Source of the DNA: Candidatus Mesolinea sp. UBA5823
GTDB lineage: Bacteria; Chloroflexota; Anaerolineae; Anaerolineales; Anaerolineaceae
Length of the DNA: 14,302 nt
Assembly: GCA_002417685.1 (NCBI GenBank)
Contig: DICP01000006.1
Span: 19,629 to 33,930 of the forward strand
Direction: 5' to 3'
How positions within the stretch are numbered: the first letter of the stretch is position 1; every line of letters begins with the position of its first letter. The notes below the pieces were generated by a model. The model searched no databases. It was given only the letters and a program-made list of their open reading frames with translations, and was not told the DNA's origin. Shown piece by piece: positions 5,334-12,471 of the stretch. Made by a program: the position numbers and the translations under genes.

Positions 5334-7067
5334 ATGGCAGAACTGATCAAGCAAACATTTGAAACCAATAAACCAATCGGCTACGTGGTGGGTGGCGGGC
5401 TGGAAGCCAACCTGCAGGTGCGCCTGACGGTGCCGCCGCAGGAGGTGCAGGAAGGCGCTTTTGTGGTCATCGATAGCGGCACCTGGCGCTTCTATGGGTT
5501 GGTGACGGATTTACAGTTAGGCGCAACCGACCCGCGTTTTGCCGATGAGCAGAGCGAACTGCGCCTGCCAGCCGGTTTAGCCGGTCTGCTGCACGGGCAG
5601 ACGCTTTTCACCAACCTGAACGTCATGCCTGTCCTCATGATTGACCGCGGGCCCGAGCCTGGCAGCCCGGGTTACGAAGCCTGGCGTCAGGAGCACCCTG
5701 AAAATGCGGCTCCCGTCACAGTCAAGACCGTCCCGAGCCACCATGCCCTGGTGCGCTTAGCGGATGCTGAGGATATTGCCCAGATCTTTGGCGAAGAAGA
5801 TAATCACAATATCTTTTGCGTGGGGCATACCCGCGAGCAGGGGCATCCGGTGTGCCTCAATTTGGAGAAGTTGGTTCAGCGCTCCTCAGGCATTTTCGGT
5901 ACCACGGGCTCAGGGAAGTCCTTCCTGGCGCGCATGATTTTAGCTGGATTAATCCACGCTGGGCATACTGCTACACTTATTTTTGATATGCACAACGAAT
6001 ATGGACCAGATAGCATTTCTTCGGATACCAGCCAGGCGGTACCCGGGCTTAAAGGCAAGTTTGGCGCTAAGGTGCGCTTAGTCGGTTTGGGCGCCAAGAC
6101 CAATTTTGGCAAGCTGCCGGCGGATTTCACCCTGGAGATTGCTCAATCCGACATTACCAGTGAGGATATCCTGCTGCTCTCGGAAGAGCTGAACCTGAAT
6201 GAAACTGCTGCTACGGTGCTTTCTGCATTGGAACGGGACTTTGGCGATCAGTGGTTCTCGGAATTTGCGGATATGCGCAACGGCGCCATGGAACAGAAAG
6301 AAGATGGCAAATCATCAGTGCCGGCGCCCGATAGCGTTGCTTCTTGGGCTAATCAGGCTGGTGTGAATGCCAAGTCAGCTGAAGCTCTGCGCAGCAAGCT
6401 GGACCGCGTTATGCGCAAGGATTATCTCGTGCGCAGCACCGCTACCCGTGGACTGCAGGAGGTCATTGACAGCCTTGAGAATGGCATTCATGTGATTCTT
6501 TCTTTTGGAGAGTACAGCAACGACTTGGATTACTTGCTCGTCACTAACCTGCTGACCCGTAAAATCCGGGACCGTTGGAAAAAGCTTACTGAAGATTCCT
6601 ATAAGGACAAAGGGAAGCAACCCAAACCGCTGGTGGTGGTAGTGGAGGAGGCGCATAAGCTGCTCAACCGCGGCATGGCTTCGCAGACCATCTTCAGCAC
6701 CATTGCACGCGAGATGCGCAAATATTACGTTACTTTGCTGATTATCGACCAGCGCCCCTCACAGATTTATGATGAGGTCATGTCTCAACTTGGGACGCGC
6801 ATTTCTGGCTCGTTAGGCGATGAAGATGACATCAACGCGGTGCTTTCGGGCTTGCCTGGGCGCGGTGCCTTACGCGGAATGTTAGCGAAACTCCAGCCAA
6901 AAGAAGAGGTGCTCATGCTTGGCTGGGGTGTGCCCATGCCTATCCCGATCCGCTCGCGGCGTTATGACGCACGCTTCTGGCAGCAGGTGCTGGGCAGCCA
7001 AGAGCAGCCGAAGACAATCGCAGAAATAAACCGCAGTTTGGGGTTCGAAGCCGATGATACCGATTAA
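5334..7067 (+). CDS. herA: HerA-type hexameric DNA translocase/helicase
   Basis: A 577-residue FtsK/HerA-superfamily ATPase. In archaea HerA forms a hexameric ring that pumps DNA into the NurA nuclease during end resection. The N-terminal ~100 residues are the HAS barrel (IGYVVGGGLEANLQVR, WRFYGLVTDLQLG). The RecA-like core has Walker A GTTGSGKS (189-196), the strand IFDMHNEYG (216-224), Walker B VVVVEEAH (434-441) and the sensor motif IDQRPSQI (471-478), followed by LGTRISGSLGDEDD. Residues ~315-365 are a charged helical stretch between the conserved blocks. The C-terminal tail (residues ~538-577) is polar and may mediate contacts. The ATG at 5334 follows GAGGGAG. Its last 14 nt overlap the start of the Rad50/SbcC gene. 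All catalytic motifs are intact. Confidence 0.93.
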   Translation: MAELIKQTFETNKPIGYVVGGGLEANLQVRLTVPPQEVQEGAFVVIDSGTWRFYGLVTDLQLGATDPRFADEQSELRLPAGLAGLLHGQTLFTNLNVMPVLMIDRGPEPGSPGYEAWRQEHPENAAPVTVKTVPSHHALVRLADAEDIAQIFGEEDNHNIFCVGHTREQGHPVCLNLEKLVQRSSGIFGTTGSGKSFLARMILAGLIHAGHTATLIFDMHNEYGPDSISSDTSQAVPGLKGKFGAKVRLVGLGAKTNFGKLPADFTLEIAQSDITSEDILLLSEELNLNETAATVLSALERDFGDQWFSEFADMRNGAMEQKEDGKSSVPAPDSVASWANQAGVNAKSAEALRSKLDRVMRKDYLVRSTATRGLQEVIDSLENGIHVILSFGEYSNDLDYLLVTNLLTRKIRDRWKKLTEDSYKDKGKQPKPLVVVVEEAHKLLNRGMASQTIFSTIAREMRKYYVTLLIIDQRPSQIYDEVMSQLGTRISGSLGDEDDINAVLSGLPGRGALRGMLAKLQPKEEVLMLGWGVPMPIPIRSRRYDARFWQQVLGSQEQPKTIAEINRSLGFEADDTD

Positions 7068-9633
7068 ATTAAGACTCAGCGGGTTTACATCCTATCGAGA
7101 AGCCGCTGAAATTGATTTTACTGGCTTGGATTTGGTGTGTGTCTCCGGACCAAATGGCGCAGGCAAATCCTCGCTCCTGGATGCCATCACCTATGCGCTC
7201 TATGGGCAAGCCCGTAAGCGTGATGAAGCCATCATCAATGAAACCTGTGATAAAGCTGAGGTGAGCTTAGAGTTTGGCTATCAGCAAGAAGTTTATAAAA
7301 TTGTGCGCAGCATCACAAGGGGGAAAGGCTCCCAGGTAGATTTTTTCATCCGCAAACCGGAGAGCGCAGATGGCGGCTCTAGTTGGAGAACCCTCACCGA
7401 GCGCACGATGAGCGAGACCAATGCCAAAATCCTGCGCACGCTTGGGCTGGATTATGAGACCTTTATCAATGCTTCATTCTTCCTGCAAGGCAAGGCTGAC
7501 CTTTTTGCCACGCAGACACCATCCGAACGCAAAAAGGTTCTTGGCAGCATTTTAGGGCTGGACCGCTGGGAAGAATATCGCAAACGCGCAGCCGAAATGA
7601 TCCGCGAAAAGCAAGGAGAAATCAACCAAATTGATGCCCGCTTGGCTGATATTCAGGCAGAACTGGATAAAGAACCAAGTTATAAAGAGGAATTAAAACT
7701 CAAGCAGGCGCAAGCCGCAGCCGCTTCTGCAAAAGTGCAAAATGTTCAATTCCAATTAGAACAGAAGCGCCTCATCGAAGAGCAATTAGCTGGCCGCCGT
7801 CAGCTGGTTGAGACCTATCGGCAGCAAGTGGAGCGCTTATTGGCAGAACAAAACGATCTGCAAACGCGCGTGGAGCGCACCCAAGATGAACTCGCGCTAG
7901 TAAATCAGGAATTAGCCCGCGAAGAAGAAATAAAAGCGGCTTATGACCACTTAGTCAGCTTACGGCAGGAATTAGCCGCAATGGATGCCTTGGATGAGCA
8001 AGCGCGGCCATTGGAAAACCGCCAATTAACCCTGGAACAACAGCTTGAGCTTGCCCGCCATGACCTTCAGCAAGAAATGCGCGTACTGGAGCAGGATAAG
8101 GCAACAATCGAAAAGGACTATCAGCAAAATGATGAAAGGATTAACCAGCGGGCAGCCCTCGAGCAACAAATTGCCGCTTTAGAAGCGCAAATTGCGCTCA
8201 GAGCGGAACTGGAATCAGAACAGCAAAACCTCAAAGACCAGCTGGCTGCCAAACAAGCTGAAAATGCTGGCATTGAAAAACAAGGCAAGGAGCTGCGTGA
8301 GCGCTTGGAGCAGTTGAGCGCTGTGGAAGGTGCAAGCTGCCCTCTGTGCGGACAGCCCTTAGCCGCACATGACCGTGACCGCTTGCAAGCAGAGCTCGAG
8401 CAACAGTTGGAGGCGCTGCGCTTTGCTTATAAAGCCAATGAAGACATGGCTAAAGAGCTCAAGAATAAGCTGGCAGAGCTGGAGCAGCAGCTCAGACAAA
8501 TTAGGGATGCCGAAAGCCGCTTGCAGACGCTCTTGCGCCAGACCGATCAACTTACCCAGCTGATCGATTCAGCAGCTGAACAGTGGGCAAAATGGCAGCA
8601 AGAAAAAGCTCCCCGCCTTGAAGAGATCCATGCCCGCTTGGAGCGCGATGAAATTCTACCAGATGCGCAAGCAGAATTAACAATAGTGAAAGATGCACTT
8701 CAGAAGTTAGGCTATGACCGTGATGCACACTTGCAGCTGCGCGAAGCTGTACAAGCAGCAGAGCCAGCTCAACAAGCCTATAACCATCTTGCCATCGCAA
8801 AAAATAACTTAGCGCAGCTGCAAAAGACGCTTGTGGAGCAAGAAGCTACCCTCGAGAAGAAAACCGCCGACCTAAGCGAGGCGCAAGCGGAATATTCCCA
8901 GGCAAAAGCAGCCCTCGAACAAGCTTCTCAGGGCTTACCTTCGTTGGATATCACGGAAGAAGACTTGGTAAGACTGAAAGAAGAAGAGGCGGGTATCCGG
9001 CGGAACTTAATCGTTGTGGAGCAACTGATCAATAACCTCCAGGTCCAAAAGCAGCGCAAAGAGAATTTGCATGTAGAAAAGGACGAGATTCTCTTGGAAA
9101 TCGCCCGTCTTAAAAAACTGGAGCGGGCTTTCTCGAAAGATGGCGTGCCGGCGATGCTCATCGAGCAAGCTTTGCCAGCTATTCAAGATGAAGCCAATAA
9201 CATCCTTAGCCAGCTTTCGAATTACACCATGAGCGTTACTTTCAGCACGCAGCGAGAACGTAAAAGCTCCCGTCGGGAGGATAAAATCGAAACGCTCGAT
9301 ATCCTCATCAGTGATGGGGCTGCCACGCGTGACTATGAAACCTACTCTGGCGGTGAGGCTTTCCGCATCAACTTTGCGATTCGTTTGGCTCTGGCACGCG
9401 TCTTGGCGCGCCGAGCCGGCGCTCAAGTGCGCACTTTGGTTATTGATGAAGGCTTTGGCAATCAGGATGCTGAAGGCAGGCAGCGCTTGATCGAAGCCAT
9501 CGGTCAGGTGCACCGCGATTTTGACCTAATCTTGGTCATCACCCACTTGGATGAACTCAAAGATCAATTCCCAGCCCGGATTGAGGTGGAGAAAACCTCA
9601 CAAGGCTCGCGGCTCAGTGTGATTCAGGTTTAG
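7054..9633 (+). CDS. sbcC: Rad50/SbcC-type SMC ATPase with zinc hook
   Basis: An 859-residue SMC-family protein, closer to the length of archaeal Rad50 (~880) than of E. coli SbcC (~1050). The N-terminal ATPase half has Walker A GPNGAGKSS (32-40) and a Q-loop region around FINASFFLQGKADLF (137-151). A long coiled coil rich in Q, E, L and A spans residues ~175-720. It is broken at the middle by the zinc-hook motif CPLC (429-432), through which two molecules dimerise. The C-terminal half has the signature motif YSGGEAFRINFAIRLALARV (from 764), Walker B TLVIDEGFG (Asp798, Glu799) and the His loop VITHLDEL. Rad50/SbcC normally tethers DNA ends and controls the Mre11/SbcD nuclease. No such gene is present here; HerA-NurA are its neighbours. 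The start overlaps the herA end by 14 nt, which suggests coupled translation. Its 3' end overlaps the convergent nucleotidyltransferase gene by 20 nt. Confidence 0.92.
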   Translation: MIPIKLRLSGFTSYREAAEIDFTGLDLVCVSGPNGAGKSSLLDAITYALYGQARKRDEAIINETCDKAEVSLEFGYQQEVYKIVRSITRGKGSQVDFFIRKPESADGGSSWRTLTERTMSETNAKILRTLGLDYETFINASFFLQGKADLFATQTPSERKKVLGSILGLDRWEEYRKRAAEMIREKQGEINQIDARLADIQAELDKEPSYKEELKLKQAQAAAASAKVQNVQFQLEQKRLIEEQLAGRRQLVETYRQQVERLLAEQNDLQTRVERTQDELALVNQELAREEEIKAAYDHLVSLRQELAAMDALDEQARPLENRQLTLEQQLELARHDLQQEMRVLEQDKATIEKDYQQNDERINQRAALEQQIAALEAQIALRAELESEQQNLKDQLAAKQAENAGIEKQGKELRERLEQLSAVEGASCPLCGQPLAAHDRDRLQAELEQQLEALRFAYKANEDMAKELKNKLAELEQQLRQIRDAESRLQTLLRQTDQLTQLIDSAAEQWAKWQQEKAPRLEEIHARLERDEILPDAQAELTIVKDALQKLGYDRDAHLQLREAVQAAEPAQQAYNHLAIAKNNLAQLQKTLVEQEATLEKKTADLSEAQAEYSQAKAALEQASQGLPSLDITEEDLVRLKEEEAGIRRNLIVVEQLINNLQVQKQRKENLHVEKDEILLEIARLKKLERAFSKDGVPAMLIEQALPAIQDEANNILSQLSNYTMSVTFSTQRERKSSRREDKIETLDILISDGAATRDYETYSGGEAFRINFAIRLALARVLARRAGAQVRTLVIDEGFGNQDAEGRQRLIEAIGQVHRDFDLILVITHLDELKDQFPARIEVEKTSQGSRLSVIQV

Positions 9634-10393
9634 CGCGGAGCATTGCATCAACAAGTGCCTGTTGAAAGGCAGGCAATTCTTGCCGGAATGCTGCTGCCAA
9701 ATCTTGGTCTATGGGTTCGCCCTGCAAAGACTTTTCGATAGCCATTTGAAGCGAATCAGGCAGCGGCAACTCGGGGATAAGGCGTAGGTAATCCTGCAAG
9801 ACAGCGAATTTGTTATATTGAACGTGATGGCAGCAAATGATAAGTGCATAACGCATGAGCGTGAGCACATGTTTGACCAAGTCTGAGAGCGGCGCTTGGT
9901 CGAAGCCATCAGGACCATTTTTGTGCTGAAAGTATTCTAAGTATCGCTGCAGGACGTAAGTAAAATCCTGTGGCAGCGGTTGGTCCACCTGGTGCAGGTC
10001 GAATTCCCCCATAAGCAGCTGGCTCTGCAAGAGCAGCCGTAAAGCAAAGTCGGCGCGGGGCATTAAACCGCGCTGCGGGTCCCGCTTAAGCTCTGCTTCG
10101 TAAATAAACATAGGCTCAATCTCATAAGGAGAGGCTTTGCTGGCGAGCTCCTTGATAGCCTGGCGTAAGGCTTGATGTTGTTGGCAGGTAGGTTCATCTG
10201 TTGGGGGTGAACCCGCAAAGATTATGACCACATCCAGGTCGCTTTGCCCTGGCCTAAAGTAGCCGCCTGGGAATGAGCCGATCACAAAAGCTGCACGGAT
10301 CTGCGGTGCGTTGAGCATCCGAAGTGCGCGAGCAAAACCCTGCAGTTCCTGCCAGGCAGCGCTGCGCTCAGCTTCGCTCATCGGGTTGCTCAT
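9614..10393 (-). CDS. Nucleotidyltransferase-domain protein
   Basis: A 259-residue cytosolic protein. The N-terminal third carries the polymerase-beta-type nucleotidyltransferase signature, FVIGSFPGGYFRPGQSDLDV, with Gly39-Ser40 and two metal-binding acids, Asp52 and Asp54. A Glu in EIEPMFIYE (91-99) may be the third acid. The rest (~residues 120-259) is mainly helical, as in antibiotic nucleotidyltransferases and in proteins with a HEPN- or KNTase-C-like tail. The substrate cannot be told from sequence. Its ATG overlaps the end of the MFS gene in an ATGA (10390-10393), so translation is likely coupled. The ribosome-binding site is weak (GGCAGAG); an alternative ATG four codons in (residue 5) is possible. 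It ends 20 nt inside the convergent Rad50/SbcC gene, with no terminator between them. It is single rather than a split toxin-antitoxin pair. Confidence 0.75.
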   Translation of the reverse strand: MSNPMSEAERSAAWQELQGFARALRMLNAPQIRAAFVIGSFPGGYFRPGQSDLDVVIIFAGSPPTDEPTCQQHQALRQAIKELASKASPYEIEPMFIYEAELKRDPQRGLMPRADFALRLLLQSQLLMGEFDLHQVDQPLPQDFTYVLQRYLEYFQHKNGPDGFDQAPLSDLVKHVLTLMRYALIICCHHVQYNKFAVLQDYLRLIPELPLPDSLQMAIEKSLQGEPIDQDLAAAFRQELPAFQQALVDAMLRAKPESH

Positions 10394-11826
10394 GCGTGCT
10401 CTGCCTTGTGATTAGTGGGTTTGATGCGCAAAAGGGCGAGCGTGGAAAAGAGAAACAGCGCGGCGTAAATTGCCATCTGAACGACATACCCTGAGGAGTC
10501 CCCGATGGGTCCGCCAATATAAGCGCCGATGGCACCTGCGCCGGCACCTGCCAGGTTAGAGATACCCAAGTAACGGCCAGCCTCCTTTTTGGGGACGAGC
10601 TGCGTGCCGAGCGCCCAGTTGGCGGAGTAAAAAGCACCGCTGGCTACCCCAACCAGAACTGCCCCTACGGTCATTGTGGACATATCCTGCGCGGCAATGA
10701 CCACCAACGTGCCAGAGGCAGCCATGATGCCGCTAACAGCCAGGACTGGTTTGGTGCCGATTTTATCGGCTAACCAGCCGGCTGGTAGGGCTGCCACCAA
10801 AATGGCAATGCCTGTTGCCATCACGAGTAAGGTTGCTGGCTGGGCAGCAGCGTTTCCTTGTAATCCAGGGAAGCGCTCTTGTAAAAAGTAAAGTAAAAAA
10901 CTTGCTAAGTTGCTGGCAGCCACCAAAAAAGCTAAGCGGTTGATCACCCACCATGTGAAGGCGGGTTTTTCTTGGCTCTCTTTGCCTAAGCTAAGGCGTA
11001 AACTAACCAACACACCAACCATTACGGCAATAAGCATACCGATGAGGCCAATCAAGATGGTAAGAGCCGGGGATGAGCCAAGTTGGAGGTTGCTCACCAA
11101 TGGTATTAGCTGCTGGACAGCCCAGCCAGAAAACAATATCACCAGAGTAAAAGCTGCGGTCATGGCGATCAGCCGGCCAATAGCATTCCAGTCTAGGGGA
11201 TATGGAGCTTTATCTTGAGGGGTTTCGCGCACCAGCATGGCAATCGCGGTGCAAACCAGTAAGGTGATAATCACGGTCGTGATAGCGCCCCACAGGTTGC
11301 CGGCGGCAATCATCCGCGAGACGAAAAAAGCCATAAAGATCAAGGGCAATGGCAGCTCGAGCAGGGCTTTAATGCCCGCAAAACGCCCTTGCTTCTCGGG
11401 CGGCACTAAGTCAGGGATGAGCCCCTGGGCAGCACCTTGCCCAATGTTCGAAAATACCATCGAGGCGATCACGGCGGCAAACAAGGCGTTATAACCCGCC
11501 TGCCCTTCCATGCGTGCGGCGATAATACCGATAGCAATGAAAACGAGCGCCTCGAGCAGTGAGCTGGCAAGCATAAACGGTCTGCGTTTGCCCCAACGGG
11601 AAGTGCTGCGGTCGGAGAACATCCCGGCTAAAGCTTGCACGAGTACGGCGATCATGAGGGAATACAGGCGGATATTGCCGTAACTGGCGCCTTTATTGTC
11701 GTCACCCACAAACTGCTGCACCAAGAGCGGCAGAATGAGGGGCGTGAGCGTTTGGGCGCGCAGGGTGAGGCCGAAGAAGTAAATGTTGATGGTGAGGCTG
11801 TCGTACCAACGCAAAGTTTTTTGCAT
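10390..11826 (-). CDS. MFS transporter, about 14 membrane helices
   Basis: A 478-residue polytopic membrane protein. Two MFS-type loops are seen: MFSDRSTSRWGKRRPFML (from ~residue 69) after helix 2, and GWLADKIGTKPVL in the second half. The first is close to the form found in the SLC45/GPH-type sugar carriers (S-D-R, S-R-W-G-K-R-R-P-F). By hydrophobicity I count six helices in each half, plus two extra ones between the halves (LIAMTAAFTLVILFSGW and LTILIGLIGMLIAVMVGVL), giving 14. The substrate is unknown; the neighbouring phosphoribosyltransferase and nucleotidyltransferase do not fix it. The ATG at 11826 follows AGGAG (plus-strand CTCCT, near 11831-11835) with a short spacer. It starts 34 bp after the phosphoribosyltransferase gene and overlaps the next gene by 4 nt. 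The family is safe; subfamily is a guess. Confidence 0.85.
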   Translation of the reverse strand: MQKTLRWYDSLTINIYFFGLTLRAQTLTPLILPLLVQQFVGDDNKGASYGNIRLYSLMIAVLVQALAGMFSDRSTSRWGKRRPFMLASSLLEALVFIAIGIIAARMEGQAGYNALFAAVIASMVFSNIGQGAAQGLIPDLVPPEKQGRFAGIKALLELPLPLIFMAFFVSRMIAAGNLWGAITTVIITLLVCTAIAMLVRETPQDKAPYPLDWNAIGRLIAMTAAFTLVILFSGWAVQQLIPLVSNLQLGSSPALTILIGLIGMLIAVMVGVLVSLRLSLGKESQEKPAFTWWVINRLAFLVAASNLASFLLYFLQERFPGLQGNAAAQPATLLVMATGIAILVAALPAGWLADKIGTKPVLAVSGIMAASGTLVVIAAQDMSTMTVGAVLVGVASGAFYSANWALGTQLVPKKEAGRYLGISNLAGAGAGAIGAYIGGPIGDSSGYVVQMAIYAALFLFSTLALLRIKPTNHKAEHA

Positions 11827-11860
11827 ATCTTCTCCTGGAAATACAGATCGGGCTTAAGGC

Positions 11861-12376
11861 TTAGGGAATATTGGTAATAAAGCGGGATTGAAAACCACGA
11901 TCACTTTCCCAAGGGTAAACGATATGCGCATCGGTAATTGCGCCGTAGTAGTCTGGGCGCTGATTGCCAAATAAGTTGCGGTAGGGGTTGAAGTGGAGTA
12001 CGCAGGTGGAAGGATGCCCGCTGGCAGCTGCTACGCGGTTCTTCACCGCGGTGATGGTGCGCCCCGAACCCCAAACATCATCCACAATAAGTACATTTTG
12101 GAGGGTTAAGTATTTATCATCTGGGAATTGGAGGAACTTTGGCCAGGAGAGGAACTTAGTTTGTTGGGGTGTAGCAAAATGCTCCTCTGCTGGGAAGTCG
12201 ACCGAAGCGGTAAAAATATATTGAATATCCATCGCTTCGGCGAGCATACCGCCGGGCACAATTCCCCCGCGGGTAATCATGACCATCACATTATATGTTT
12301 GCTCGAATTGGGGTAACAGGAGATCAATAAGCTTGGAGACCTCATCCCAGGAAATTAATTCACGCCGTTGTGCCAT
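11861..12376 (-). CDS. Phosphoribosyltransferase, hypoxanthine/xanthine type (COG2236-like)
   Basis: A 171-residue type I phosphoribosyltransferase. These enzymes transfer phosphoribose from PRPP to a purine or related base in salvage. The PRPP loop VLIVDDVWGSGRT lies at residues 95-107, with the two acids Asp99-Asp100. The pyrophosphate loop ITRGG is at 34-38. The C-terminal VYPWE is the conserved end also seen in COG2236-type proteins. The length suits a minimal PRT. The base used is not clear from sequence, so a purine is likely but not proven. The ATG at 12376 has only a weak ribosome-binding site (an AGG about 9 nt upstream). It lies 87 bp after priA, in the same orientation, and its promoter candidate sits at the priA stop. 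The MFS gene follows after 34 bp. Confidence 0.85.
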   Translation of the reverse strand: MAQRRELISWDEVSKLIDLLLPQFEQTYNVMVMITRGGIVPGGMLAEAMDIQYIFTASVDFPAEEHFATPQQTKFLSWPKFLQFPDDKYLTLQNVLIVDDVWGSGRTITAVKNRVAAASGHPSTCVLHFNPYRNLFGNQRPDYYGAITDAHIVYPWESDRGFQSRFITNIP

Positions 12377-12424
12377 GTTGATACCTGTATTGCAAGATAG
12401 CCTCAGATAATTCAGATTTTTGTG

Positions 12425-12451
12425 TTTCCCTACTTATTAGCTTGAGGGAAA
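12425..12451. repeat. 7-bp inverted repeat in the priA-PRT gap
   Basis: TTTCCCT (12425-12431) and AGGGAAA (12445-12451) flank a 13-nt loop. It would lie in the leader of the phosphoribosyltransferase message, about 50-75 nt before its start, or just after the end of priA. No T run follows on the minus strand, so it is not a convincing terminator. The gap also has the direct repeat ATCTGA-(N3)-ATCTGA. Confidence 0.3.
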
Positions 12452-12462
12452 TTTGTCCATTC

Positions 12463-12471
12463 ATTATAGCA
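12463..12471 (-). promoter_or_regulatory. Extended -10 promoter of the phosphoribosyltransferase gene
   Basis: The minus strand reads TGCTATAAT, a perfect -10 hexamer with the TGN extension. It overlaps the priA stop codon (12464-12466). A TTGACC sits only 12 bp upstream, too close for a standard -35, so the extended -10 would carry the promoter. Start near 12456 would give a leader of about 80 nt. The phosphoribosyltransferase, MFS and nucleotidyltransferase genes could thus be transcribed without priA. Confidence 0.5.

Noticed and set aside
5334..7067. HerA as part of an antiphage system (HerA-DUF4297 or HerA-SIR2 type)
   Set aside because: Those systems pair HerA with a DUF4297 or SIR2 effector. 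Here the partners are NurA and Rad50/SbcC, so a repair role is simpler; no defence gene is nearby.
9007..9513. 168-residue minus-strand open frame opposite the Rad50/SbcC C-terminal domain
   Set aside because: Antisense to the conserved signature and Walker B region; no known motif, so it is a shadow.
9614..10393. MNT-HEPN toxin-antitoxin module
   Set aside because: It is one 259-residue protein with no separate HEPN partner next to it. The helical tail could resemble HEPN but this is not proof of a toxin-antitoxin pair.
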